Shown here: piece by piece, positions 22,339-29,986 of the stretch
Position numbering within the stretch: the first letter of the stretch is position 1
Layout: each line of letters starts with the position of its first letter
Source of the DNA: JBHENN01 sp046262015
GTDB lineage: Bacteria; Actinomycetota; CADDZG01; WHSQ01
Assembly (NCBI GenBank): GCA_046262015.1
Contig: JBHENN010000057.1
Coordinates: 1-34,202, forward strand
DNA: 34,202 nucleotides
Direction of reading: 5' to 3'
The notes under the pieces: generated by a model
Told to the model about the DNA's origin: nothing
Databases searched by the model: none
The model's input: the letters and a program-made list of their open reading frames with translations, nothing else
Program-made: the position numbers and the translations under genes

Positions 22339-22896
22339 CTATCCGGGCTCTTCCTCTTCGTGCGCGAACAAGTAGAGACGCGACTGGCCGTACTCCTTCT
22401 CCCACACCATCTTGAGACCCAGGGGCTTCAGCTTGCTCTCCTTGCCCGGCCGGTGCACCACGATCCGGCCCTCGTCGGACAAAAAGCCGCCGGTGACGAG
22501 CGACTCGAGGTCGGCCGACACGCTCGAGGCCGGCGCCGAGTAGGGCGGGTCCAGGAAGATGAGATCGACCCGCTTGTCGGCCTGCCGGGCGAGCATGTGC
22601 CCGACGTCGGACCAGACGACCTCGGACTTGCGCCCGAAACCGGTCGCCGAGATGTTCTCCTCGAGCTTGGAGATAGCGTCCCGGGCGTTCTCGACGAACG
22701 TCGCCTGCTTGGCGCCCCGGGAGAGAGCCTCGAGGCCGAGCGAGCCGGATCCGGCGTACAGGTCGAGGATCTTCAGCCCGGTGAGGTCGCCGAGCGAGGA
22801 GAACAGGGACTCCTTCATCCGGTCGGTCATCGGCCGGGTGCCCATGACGGGGGACTTCAGACGATGTCCCTTGGCCTTTCCGGCGATGACTCGCAT
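22339..22896 (-). CDS. rsmD: 16S rRNA (guanine966-N2)-methyltransferase RsmD
   Basis: The 185-residue class I methyltransferase has MRVIAGKAKGHRLKSP at the N-terminus, RPMTDRMKESLFSSL, the SAM-binding LDLYAGSGSLGLEALSRG near residue 44, FVEN at the end of the next strand and the catalytic DPPY at 116-119. Known RsmD methylates G966 of 16S rRNA. It lies 27 bases after recG and 20 before coaD on the same strand. The C-terminus ends in an acidic EEEEPG run with no known significance. Confidence 0.96.
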   Translation of the reverse strand: MRVIAGKAKGHRLKSPVMGTRPMTDRMKESLFSSLGDLTGLKILDLYAGSGSLGLEALSRGAKQATFVENARDAISKLEENISATGFGRKSEVVWSDVGHMLARQADKRVDLIFLDPPYSAPASSVSADLESLVTGGFLSDEGRIVVHRPGKESKLKPLGLKMVWEKEYGQSRLYLFAHEEEEPG

Positions 22897-22923
22897 CCCT
22901 AGAAATTAACCGAAGCGTCCCTC

Positions 22924-25137
22924 TCACCCGGAATGGACGACGTCCAGAGCCTCGGCCGGGAAGCGGTCCTCCATCTCGCGCCGCAGCGGGCTCAAGGGGT
23001 AGGCGGTCAACTCGGGGTCCTCGTCGATCATCGCGACCGCCAGGTCGCGCGCCTTCTTCAACGTCTCCGCGTGCTCCAGCACGCGGGTCATCTTGAGCTG
23101 TGGCATGCCGGACTGGCGCGCGCCGAAGAGCTGGCCCTCCCCTCTCTGGCGCAGGTCCACGAGGGCGAGGTCGAACCCGTTGCGGGTCGCGGCCACCGCC
23201 CTGAGGCGCTCGGCCGCGAGCCCAACGGCGGGGTCGGCGTCGGCCAGCGACAGGTCGAGGTCGGTCGCGAGGATGCAGAAGGAGTCGTGCTCGCCGCGGC
23301 CGATGCGCCCCCGGAGCTGATGGAGCTGGGCGAGGCCGAAGCGTTCGGCGTCCTCGACCAGCATGACCGTCGCATTGGGCACGTCCACGCCGACCTCGAT
23401 CACGGTGGTGGCGACCAGGACCTGGGTCTTGCCGTCGCGGAAGTCACCCATCGCCGCCTCCTTGTCCGCGCTCTTCATGTCTCCGTGCACGAGGCCGACC
23501 ACGAGGTCGGGGAAGACGTCGGCCGCGAGCCGCGTCGCCTCGGCCTTGGCGCTCCGCAGCTCGGATCGATCGGACTCGTCCCTCAGGGCGTAGACGATGA
23601 AGGCCTGACGCCCCAGGCGCACCTGGCTCCGGATCAGTTCGTACGCGTCGGCGCGCTCGGCAGACCCCGTGGCCACGCGCGTCTCGATCGGTCGGCGCCC
23701 TTTCGGGAGCTCGTCGAGGATCGAGACGTCGAGGTCACCGTAGATCGTGACCGCAAGCGTCCGGGGGATCGGCGTCGCCGTCATCACCAGGATGTCGGGC
23801 TCTCCGGCCGCCCCCTTCTCCCGCAGCCGCTTGCGCTGGTGGACCCCGAAGCGGTGCTGCTCGTCGACGACCGCGAGGCCGAGCTCGGCGAAGGCGACGG
23901 ACTCCTCGATCAGCGCGTGCGTCCCGATGAGCAGGTCGCAGGCTCCGTCCGCCACGTCGGCGAGGACCTGCCGGCGCGCCGCGGCGGGCGTGGAGCCGGT
24001 AAGCACCCGCACGACCGGCCGGCGCGACAGACCGGCGAACAGGTCGCGGGCCTCGGTCTCCCCGAAGGAGCGGTCGAGCAGCTCGGTCACGGTGAGGTGA
24101 TGCTGCTCGGCGAGCACCTCGGTCGGAGCCATGATCGCGGCCTGACGCCCCCCGGCGATCGCGACCAGGCACGCGTACAGCGCCACGACCGTCTTCCCCG
24201 ACCCGACCTCGCCTTCAAGCAAGCGGTGCATCGGATAGGTCCTGGTCATGTCGTCCGCGACCTCTGCACAGGCGACCCTCTGCGCGGATGTCAGCTCGAA
24301 CGGCAGCGCCGCCGCGAACACCTCGGCCAGCGAGTCGGGTCCCGGCGCCGGATGGGCTACCCCTTGGACCGTCCGCTCGAGCTTGCGCTTGCGGTACACG
24401 AGACCGAGCTGAAGGGTGAACACCTCGTCGAATACCAGCCTGCGGCGCGCCCTCAGGACCTCCTCCTTGCTCTCGGGGAAGTGGATCTGCGCCAGGGCGT
24501 CGCCCCTGGACATCAGGGCGAGCTCTGCGCGGATCGAGTCCGGGACGGGGTCGAGGATCTCACCCGTCCGCTGCAACGTCTCCCAGATCAGCTTGCGCAG
24601 CTGGTCGCTCGAGAGGTCCGCGGTGGCCGGGTAGATCGGCACGATGCGACCGACGTTGAACGGTTCGGCGCCGGTGCGGACGAGCTCGAACCGCGGCGCG
24701 GTCATCTGCAGGCGTCCCTTAAAGGTCCCGAGCCTCCCGTAGAAGAAAGCCCATGCTCCGGGGGTGAGCGCACGCGCCACCCAGTCCTGGTTGAACCAGG
24801 TCACATCGACCGACCCGGTTTCGTCGGCGATCTTGCCCTTGATCATCCGCTTCCCGGACCTTGTCTTGAAGGGCCGCGCGATCTTCACGACGTGCGCGTG
24901 GACCTGGACCTCGCCGGTTCGGCCGGACGCGGCCTCATCTGCGAGCTGGGCGATCGTGCGCAGCTCGGTGCGGTCGATGTGGTAGCGCGGGTAGTGCTGG
25001 AGGAGGTCCTGGACCGTCTCGATGCCGAGCTTGGTGAGGGCCTCACCCCGCTTGCCGGTCAGGCTCAAGGGGCGGCGGCGGGATCCGCGCGCGAACAGCT
25101 CGAGCCCGCGCGGGAGCGCGGCCACCACTTCGGCCAT
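22924..25137 (-). CDS. recG: ATP-dependent DNA helicase RecG
   Basis: RecG remodels stalled forks and branched DNA. The 737-residue protein has the N-terminal wedge/OB region (ETVQDLLQHYPRYHIDRTEL, GSVDVTWFNQDWVARAL, FYGRLGTFKGRLQM), then helicase motifs: LTSAQRVACAEV, Walker A EGEVGSGKTVVALYA, APTEVLAEQH, GTHALIEE, DEQHRFGVHQR, MTATPIPRTLAVTIYGDLD as MTATPIPRTLA, LVHGDMKSADKEAAM, VATTVIEVGVDVPNATVM, and HQLRGRIGRGEHDSFC. The ATG at 25137 was chosen from the family start; TACGCT ends 7 bases before it and no Shine-Dalgarno is visible, so the mRNA may be leaderless. It diverges from rpmB with 60 bases between. Confidence 0.96.
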   Translation of the reverse strand: MAEVVAALPRGLELFARGSRRRPLSLTGKRGEALTKLGIETVQDLLQHYPRYHIDRTELRTIAQLADEAASGRTGEVQVHAHVVKIARPFKTRSGKRMIKGKIADETGSVDVTWFNQDWVARALTPGAWAFFYGRLGTFKGRLQMTAPRFELVRTGAEPFNVGRIVPIYPATADLSSDQLRKLIWETLQRTGEILDPVPDSIRAELALMSRGDALAQIHFPESKEEVLRARRRLVFDEVFTLQLGLVYRKRKLERTVQGVAHPAPGPDSLAEVFAAALPFELTSAQRVACAEVADDMTRTYPMHRLLEGEVGSGKTVVALYACLVAIAGGRQAAIMAPTEVLAEQHHLTVTELLDRSFGETEARDLFAGLSRRPVVRVLTGSTPAAARRQVLADVADGACDLLIGTHALIEESVAFAELGLAVVDEQHRFGVHQRKRLREKGAAGEPDILVMTATPIPRTLAVTIYGDLDVSILDELPKGRRPIETRVATGSAERADAYELIRSQVRLGRQAFIVYALRDESDRSELRSAKAEATRLAADVFPDLVVGLVHGDMKSADKEAAMGDFRDGKTQVLVATTVIEVGVDVPNATVMLVEDAERFGLAQLHQLRGRIGRGEHDSFCILATDLDLSLADADPAVGLAAERLRAVAATRNGFDLALVDLRQRGEGQLFGARQSGMPQLKMTRVLEHAETLKKARDLAVAMIDEDPELTAYPLSPLRREMEDRFPAEALDVVHSG

Positions 25138-25144
25138 GTTCCGA

Positions 25145-25150
25145 AGCGTA
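25145..25150 (-). promoter_or_regulatory. Candidate -10 for recG, leaderless
   Basis: TACGCT ends 7 bases before the recG ATG in the 60-base divergent gap with rpmB. The start codon would be at or next to the transcription start. No -35 was recognised. Confidence 0.3.
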
Positions 25151-25178
25151 GCCTCGCGACCGGAGCGGGCATCGCATT

Positions 25179-25187
25179 TGTTAGGCT
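25179..25187 (+). promoter_or_regulatory. Candidate extended -10 for rpmB, near-leaderless
   Basis: TGTTAGGCT matches TGnTAnnnT and ends 10 bases before the rpmB ATG, leaving room for a leader of only about 3 bases. The ATG has no good Shine-Dalgarno. Confidence 0.4.
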
Positions 25188-25197
25188 GCCGCACGCT

Positions 25198-25389
25198 ATG
25201 GCATCCGTTTGCGACGTCTGTGGAAAGAGTCCCGTCTTCGGGAACAACATCTCGCATTCGCACCGCAGGACCCGGCGACGGTGGAACCCCAACATCCACA
25301 AGGTCCGCGCGATCGTGAACGGTGCGCCCAAGCGGGTGTCGGTTTGCGCCAAGTGCCTCAAGGCCAACAAGGTCTCCAAGGCCGGCTAG
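25198..25389 (+). CDS. rpmB: 50S ribosomal protein bL28
   Basis: The 63-residue protein starts ASVCDVCGKSPVFGNNISH and continues RRTRRRWNPNIHKVRAIV, ending with VCAKCLKANKVSKAG. Both Cys pairs (CDVC and CAKC) are present, so it is the zinc-binding form. It diverges from recG, the usual actinobacterial arrangement. The plus-strand reading frame is open far upstream through recG, but only the part from ATG 25198 encodes bL28. Confidence 0.97.
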   Translation: MASVCDVCGKSPVFGNNISHSHRRTRRRWNPNIHKVRAIVNGAPKRVSVCAKCLKANKVSKAG

Positions 25390-25446
25390 CCATACCGCTC
25401 GTTCGCCGCGGCTAGGCACGCTCGGTCCCGGGTAAGGCACTCCACC

Positions 25447-26370
25447 GTGGCGACCATCACGCAGATCCCGCAGAAGGCGGCCGCGGCCAAGGCCCGCCTC
25501 CGGTCGCGCTTCGGGTTCGTCGACGTCGCCTTCGCGACGACCGAGGCGTTCAGCGAGGACGACGGAGGCCCCTACTCCGCGGCCCTCACCTACTACATGT
25601 TCTTCTCGATCTTCCCGATGTTGATGTTCGCCGTCGCGGCCCTTGGTTTCGTTCTCGCCGGCAACCCCGAGTTGAAGCAGGACATCCTCGAAGCCGGGTT
25701 CGACGCGTTCCCCATGGTCAAGGACCTGCTCCTCCCCCGGGCGCTGCAGCGACTCGAGGAGAACCGGCAGGAGATCGCTTCGATCGGCGTGCTGCTCGCG
25801 CTGTACTCCGGCACGGGCGGGGTGGCGGCGCTGGAGCACGCCCTCAACGTGATGCTCGACGTCCCCCGCGAGGAGGAACCGGGGTTCTTAGGCAAGCGTG
25901 TGCGAGCGCTGAGGTGGCTGGGGGCGCTGGGGGCCGCGGTCATCGTGTCGGTCGCGCTCGGATCCGTCGCCACGTTCGCCCGGCACCTCTTCGGTGTCGA
26001 CAAGGGCTCGGTCGCGGCCGGGGTGCTGGCACACGCCGCCGGGTTCGTCGTCGGGGTCGGGCTGTTCGCCGTCACCTACAAGTTCCTTCCCGCCCGCCGG
26101 CAGTCGTGGCGGACGGTGCTCCCCGGAGCGATCCTGGCCGCCGCCGTGTTCGAGCTGCTCAAGACGGCAGGCGGCTCCTTCCTTCGGCAGGCGACCGAGG
26201 GGCGGGAGGCGACCTTCGGAGCGTTCAGCATCGCGGCCGCATTGCTCGTAGCCTCCTACGTGATGGCGCAGGTCGTCCTTCTGGCGGCAGAGCTCAACGG
26301 CGTACTTGCAGCCAGAGCGGGTAGACGCCCATCAACGGATCGAGACGACCAAGGGAGGAGCGGTGGCTGA
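25447..26370 (+). CDS. YihY/BrkB family membrane protein
   Basis: This is a 307-residue inner-membrane protein of the YihY/virulence factor BrkB family (once miscalled RNase BN). The family landmarks are ALTYYMFFSIFPMLMFAVA near residue 46, the LYSGTGGVAALEHALNVMLDV segment near 119 (as SGTGGVAALEHALNVM), PARRQSWRTVLPGAILAAAVFELLK as QSWRTVLPGAILAA, and a late hydrophobic helix (FSIAAALLVASYVMAQVVLLAAEL). About six membrane segments are visible. The molecular function is unknown in the family. GTG start at 25447, 57 bases after rpmB; its last 8 bases overlap the next gene. Confidence 0.9.
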   Translation: MATITQIPQKAAAAKARLRSRFGFVDVAFATTEAFSEDDGGPYSAALTYYMFFSIFPMLMFAVAALGFVLAGNPELKQDILEAGFDAFPMVKDLLLPRALQRLEENRQEIASIGVLLALYSGTGGVAALEHALNVMLDVPREEEPGFLGKRVRALRWLGALGAAVIVSVALGSVATFARHLFGVDKGSVAAGVLAHAAGFVVGVGLFAVTYKFLPARRQSWRTVLPGAILAAAVFELLKTAGGSFLRQATEGREATFGAFSIAAALLVASYVMAQVVLLAAELNGVLAARAGRRPSTDRDDQGRSGG

Positions 26371-26800
26371 CCCAGCGACCACGGAGGCATGGGACGCCGA
26401 GGTGCGGGCCGACGGCCCGGCCGACGGGAAGTCGGCGGGCACCCTGATGAAAGAGGTCACCGAGGGGCTCTCGACCCTCGTGCGCAAGGAGATCGAGCTC
26501 GCCAAGCAGGAGATCGGCGACGCAGTAGCATCCAAGGCGAAGGGTGCCGCGATCGTCGCGGTCGCCGGCGTGTTCGCGTTCTTCGCCCTGATCTTCCTGT
26601 TGCTCGCGCTACGCGACGGCCTGAACGAGTTCTTCTGGGCGTGGGTGGCCGACCTGTTGACCGCGGGCATCCTCCTTGCCCTGGGCGCGGTGGCGATCCT
26701 GGTGGCGAGGAAGATGCTGAGTGTGCCGATCTCGGCCGAGCGCACGAAGCAGACGATCAAAGAGGATGTCGAATGGGCGAAGACCCTGGGCCGCGGCTGA
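26363..26800 (+). CDS. Phage-holin-superfamily (DUF1469-like) membrane protein
   Basis: This 145-residue protein matches the actinobacterial holin III/DUF1469 pattern: a polar N-terminus, TLMKEVTEGLSTLVRKEIEL then AKQEIGDAVASKAKGAAI, two transmembrane helices (VAVAGVFAFFALIFLLLAL; LLTAGILLALGAVAILVA) separated by LNEFFWAWVADL, and a C-terminal SAERTKQTIKEDVEWAK helix. Chromosomal members are not phage lysis proteins; their role is unknown, probably envelope-related. GTG at 26363 is preceded closely by GGAGG and overlaps the YihY stop by 8 bases. Confidence 0.85.
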   Translation: MADPATTEAWDAEVRADGPADGKSAGTLMKEVTEGLSTLVRKEIELAKQEIGDAVASKAKGAAIVAVAGVFAFFALIFLLLALRDGLNEFFWAWVADLLTAGILLALGAVAILVARKMLSVPISAERTKQTIKEDVEWAKTLGRG

Positions 26801-26840
26801 TGGACCGACGCCGCATCTATCGCGAGAGGAAGGACGTGTG

Positions 26841-27035
26841 ATGGGGGCGAACCCACAACAGACCCAGCGCGAGATCGAGCAGACCCGCGAGGAGCTCGCG
26901 CGGAAGGTGGATGAGCTCGTCGTGCGCGCCCGGGTGGAAGCCGCCCAGGTCGGCAAGAAGGTCGCGATCGCCACGCTCGCGCTCGCCGGCATCGGGCTGC
27001 TCGGGATACTCGCGAAGAGGCGCGTACAGAGCTAA
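26841..27035 (+). CDS. DUF3618-like small membrane protein
   Basis: The 64-residue product begins GANPQQTQREIEQTREELAR, the DUF3618 pattern (R-x-x-I-E-x-T-R-x-x-L), followed by a charged helix and one hydrophobic segment (IATLALAGIGLLGILA) with a basic end (KRRVQS). DUF3618 proteins commonly accompany DUF1469 proteins in actinobacteria, as here, and have no known activity. AGGAAGGA lies upstream; a GTG directly before the ATG is an alternative start. Confidence 0.8.
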   Translation: MGANPQQTQREIEQTREELARKVDELVVRARVEAAQVGKKVAIATLALAGIGLLGILAKRRVQS

Positions 27036-27037
27036 GC

Positions 27038-27841
27038 GTGTACCAGGACGAGCAGACACTGCTCGCGCGTCGCGCCCAGACCAGGGCGTTCGTCAACGGG
27101 ATCGGAGAGGTCGGATTCTCGGCACTGATCCGCACGACCTGGCGCATCTTCCGCACCCACATCAGGGGTCTCTTGCGCGTACTGGTGCCGATCTACCTCA
27201 TGGTCCACACCCTCGGGGCGCTCGCGGGTTGGCTGCTGCTGGCGCACCCGCGCGACCCGATCGCGGACGCCTACGTGTTCGCCTATTCCGCCGGCAGCGC
27301 GATCGTCGACAGCCTCCTCGTGGGGGCGGTCGCTCTGCGGCTGACGGCGCCGGCTGCCGGCGAGCCCCTCGTCCGACCGGTGGGGTTGTGGCGGGAGCTC
27401 CTCACCGGCGCGACCGCCGTGGCCCTCATCTCGCTCGTGCCCTTCCTGCTCGGGCCGGTGGGGGCGTTCCTGCGCGTGCTCGTCGAGCCGATCCTCGGAC
27501 CTCCCGTCGTCGCGCACGCGATCGCGCTCGAGGGGCGCCCCTTCGGCGACGCGTGGCGGAGAGCTAAGCAGCTCCTGGCAGGGCGCTGGGGACACACCTT
27601 CGTGTGGCTGTTCACGATCGCCCTCGGCGTCGGGCTGGCGAGTGGAGCCCTCATCGGGCTCTTATCCGTCGGCGTCGTCGAGGCCACTCCGCTCCGGGGG
27701 CTCGGCTTCTACGTGGTGGTCGGTGGGCTAGGAGCCGGGCTGGTCCGTTCGGTCGGCGCAGGCTTTTTGTTCACCGGGATGCTCGTTGCCTACGCCGCGC
27801 TTGCAGCGCGGACCGCCGAAGAGGATGCTCGCCCCGCGTAG
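27038..27841 (+). CDS. Multi-pass membrane protein of unknown function
   Basis: The 267-residue product has about six hydrophobic segments (LVPIYLMVHTLGALAGWLLL, DSLLVGAVALRL, GATAVALISLVPFLLGPVGA, FVWLFTIALGVGLASGALIG, VVGGLGAGLVRSVGAGFLF and others). The soluble N-terminus (YQDEQTLLARRAQ) leads into FSALIRTTWRIFRTHIRGLL, and GDAWRRAKQLLAGRW precedes a later helix. This layout resembles membrane domains such as the glycerophosphodiesterase membrane region, but I cannot assign a family. The GTG start lies 2 bases after the preceding stop, so it belongs to the same transcript as the YihY, DUF1469 and DUF3618 genes. Confidence 0.75.
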   Translation: MYQDEQTLLARRAQTRAFVNGIGEVGFSALIRTTWRIFRTHIRGLLRVLVPIYLMVHTLGALAGWLLLAHPRDPIADAYVFAYSAGSAIVDSLLVGAVALRLTAPAAGEPLVRPVGLWRELLTGATAVALISLVPFLLGPVGAFLRVLVEPILGPPVVAHAIALEGRPFGDAWRRAKQLLAGRWGHTFVWLFTIALGVGLASGALIGLLSVGVVEATPLRGLGFYVVVGGLGAGLVRSVGAGFLFTGMLVAYAALAARTAEEDARPA

Positions 27842-27886
27842 GTCAGGACAGAGCGCCGAGCAAAAGTGTCGTAGCCATCCGCCATC

Positions 27887-28102
27887 ATGACAACCATGAA
27901 CGTTGCCCTGATCGACGAGGCGATCGAGCTGATCGAGAAGGCGAACGCCGACCTCGAGCCGGAGCTGCTCACCCGCCCCGACGCGCGCCGGTTGCTCGAC
28001 TCCTATGTCCGAGCCCGGAGGCTGATCGACCGCCTGATCCTGACCGCCCAGAGCCCTGACCGTGACCGCGCCTGCATCGGAAGGCTGCATCAGAACCGCT
28101 GA
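27887..28102 (+). pseudogene. Short remnant resembling the start of a DUF222/HNH (13E12-repeat) protein
   Basis: The 71-codon frame encodes an amphipathic opening (NVALIDEAIELIEKANADLE, then PDARRLLDSYVRARRLIDRL) like the first helices of DUF222-containing HNH endonuclease proteins, which are multi-copy in actinobacteria. After LILTAQ the family pattern is lost and the frame stops. No HNH motif exists nearby. It could also be a genuine small protein. It is the only gene-like content between the membrane-protein gene and thiD (27842-28145); the rest of that gap shows nothing I can name beyond a GGCCGGCC palindrome. Confidence 0.4.
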
Positions 28103-28145
28103 CCCTCCGACGTGACTGGAATGGCCGGCCCGCGGGTAGCGGACC

Positions 28146-28955
28146 TCAGGAGCTGGGGCTGGGGAGGAGCGCCCAGCCGGGGTTGACCGGCCCGAAGCCG
28201 TTGCCCAACCGAAGGCTGTGCTCGATCGCGCCCGAGACGAACGTCTTCGCGGCTCGGATCGCGTCGAGCAGCGCGTCGCCGTGCGCGAGGCGCGCCGCGA
28301 TGGCCGCGGCGAGCACGCAGCCGGTGCCGTGGGTGTCGTCGGTGTCGAACCTCGGCCCGTCGATCTCATGGAACGACGCGCCGTCCCACAGGACGTCGAG
28401 GGCGCGGTCGCCCGGGAGGTGACCGCCCTTGACCAGCACGGCGCGGGGACCCAGGCGCGCCAGGGAGCGCGCCGCCTGCTTCATGTCGTCGACGCTCGTG
28501 ACCTCGCCCCCGACCAACCGTCCCGCCTCGTACAGGTTCGGCGTCACCACCGCGGCGAGGGGGAAGAGACGGGCCTTGAGCGCGCCCACCGCGTCGAGAT
28601 CGAGCAGCGCGGCGCGGTGCTTCGAGATGAACACCGGATCCACCACCAAGGGGTCGAGCTGGTGCCGTTCGACACCGGCCGCGACCGCTTCGACGATCGC
28701 CCGTGACGCGAGCATGCCGGTCTTGACCGCACGTGGCTCGAGATCGGTGGTGACCGCGTCGATCTGCGCCGTGACGAAGTCCGGCGGCACCTCGTGGATC
28801 GCCGAGACTCCGACGGTGCTCTGGGCGGTCAGGGCCGTGAGGGCGGACGTCCCGTGGCATCCGAGCGCGAAGAACACCTTGAGGTCGGCCTGTATCCCCG
28901 CCCCCCCGCCGGAGTCCGACCCCGCGATCGTCAGGACGACCGGCATCCCGGTCAC
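28146..28955 (-). CDS. thiD: Hydroxymethylpyrimidine/phosphomethylpyrimidine kinase
   Basis: ThiD phosphorylates HMP and HMP-P to make the pyrimidine half of thiamine. The 269-residue ribokinase-family protein has VVLTIAGSDSGGGAGIQADLK near the N-terminus (as AGSDSGGGAGIQADLK), TSALTALTAQSTVGV, VVDPVFISKH, VTPNLYEAGRL, VLVKGGHLPG and the C-terminal anion-hole DTDDTHGTGCVLAAAIAARLA as DTHGTGCVLAAA. I chose GTG 28955, which overlaps the thiL stop (GTGA); an ATG three codons later at 28946 is also possible. Together with thiL it covers HMP activation and final phosphorylation. Confidence 0.95.
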   Translation of the reverse strand: MTGMPVVLTIAGSDSGGGAGIQADLKVFFALGCHGTSALTALTAQSTVGVSAIHEVPPDFVTAQIDAVTTDLEPRAVKTGMLASRAIVEAVAAGVERHQLDPLVVDPVFISKHRAALLDLDAVGALKARLFPLAAVVTPNLYEAGRLVGGEVTSVDDMKQAARSLARLGPRAVLVKGGHLPGDRALDVLWDGASFHEIDGPRFDTDDTHGTGCVLAAAIAARLAHGDALLDAIRAAKTFVSGAIEHSLRLGNGFGPVNPGWALLPSPSS

Positions 28956-29983
28956 CGGGCGCGCAGGTGATCCCATGCTTGCTCCGTCCACTCGTCCAGC
29001 GGCGCGCCGCCGAGCAGGCGCTCCTCTTCGTCCACGCGCCCGATCCGGGTCAGGGGGGTGCCCAGCTCCGCGGCCGCAGCCGTCATGCTTCCCGCGGCGT
29101 CCGGGGGCCCCGTGACGAGAAGCTCGAAGTCCTCTCCTCCGAGCAGCGCCAGCCGCCGTGCATCCGCCGCGTCCGGACCCAGGTCGACCGCGCCGAGGTC
29201 CGCGTCGACGGGAACCGCATCGAGATCGACGACACAACCCACTCCCGACGCGCGCACCAGCCGGTCGAGGTCGATGGCGAGCCCATCCGAGACGTCGATC
29301 ATCGCGGTCGCGCCGGCGCGCACGAGAGCCGGACCCTCCGAGGCGCGGGCTTGCGGGCGGAGCTGCCGTTGGATCAGGCGCCGGACCGCATCGGGCTGGT
29401 GGTCCGGGCCGGTCGCCCGGCCTGCTTGCAGCAACGCGAGACCCCCCGCAGCCCCGCCCAGGGCGCCGGTGACGAAGATCGCGTCCTCGGGACCGGCGCC
29501 CGACCGGCGCGCCCAACCGTCCGGACCCGGCGCGCCGGTCAACGCGACGGAGATCGAGAGGTCCCGTGCTCGGCTGAGATCGCCTCCGGCTATCGCCACG
29601 TCCCACCGAGAGGCCGCCTCGGACAGCCCGCGCGTCAGCTCGTCCACGAACGCCACCCGCGTATCGGCACGAAGCGCGAGTGCGACCACCGCATGGCGGG
29701 CGGCGCCTCCCATCGCGGCGATATCCGAGACGCTCACCGCCAGTGCCTTCCAACCGATGTCCGCCGGCGTGCAATAAGAGAGGTCGAAGTCGACGGACTC
29801 CACGAGCAGGTCGACCGTCAGCAGCAGGTGAGCGTCGTCCCACGCCACCACCGCGGCATCGTCGCCACTCGGGTCGCTCGCAACACCCGCGGCCCGCAGC
29901 GACTCGACGATCCGCTCCACGAGCCGCCCCTCCCCAAGCTCGGCCACGAGGGGCTCGGGCGTCGTCCTCCGAGTGGCGCCCAT
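28952..29983 (-). CDS. thiL: Thiamine-monophosphate kinase
   Basis: ThiL phosphorylates thiamine monophosphate to the cofactor thiamine diphosphate. The 343-residue AIR-synthase-fold protein shows GDDAAVVAWDD, LLLTVDLLVESVDFDL, GWKALAVSVSDIAAMGG, AIAGGDLSRA, MIDVSDGLAIDLDRL and LLGGEDFELLVTGP, all in family order. ATG at 29983 lies 3 bases after the pckA stop, so thiL and thiD are downstream of pckA in one likely transcript. No TPP riboswitch was recognised in the short pckA leader. Confidence 0.95.
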   Translation of the reverse strand: MGATRRTTPEPLVAELGEGRLVERIVESLRAAGVASDPSGDDAAVVAWDDAHLLLTVDLLVESVDFDLSYCTPADIGWKALAVSVSDIAAMGGAARHAVVALALRADTRVAFVDELTRGLSEAASRWDVAIAGGDLSRARDLSISVALTGAPGPDGWARRSGAGPEDAIFVTGALGGAAGGLALLQAGRATGPDHQPDAVRRLIQRQLRPQARASEGPALVRAGATAMIDVSDGLAIDLDRLVRASGVGCVVDLDAVPVDADLGAVDLGPDAADARRLALLGGEDFELLVTGPPDAAGSMTAAAAELGTPLTRIGRVDEEERLLGGAPLDEWTEQAWDHLRAR

Positions 29984-29986
29984 AGG

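Noticed and set aside
22933..25197. Long plus-strand open frame running through recG into rpmB
   Set aside because: It is antisense to recG; only the last 63 codons, from ATG 25198, encode a protein (bL28).
28103..28145. GGCCGGCC palindrome between the DUF222-like remnant and thiD as an attachment site or terminator
   Set aside because: It is short and GC-only, with no repeat partner seen in the window.
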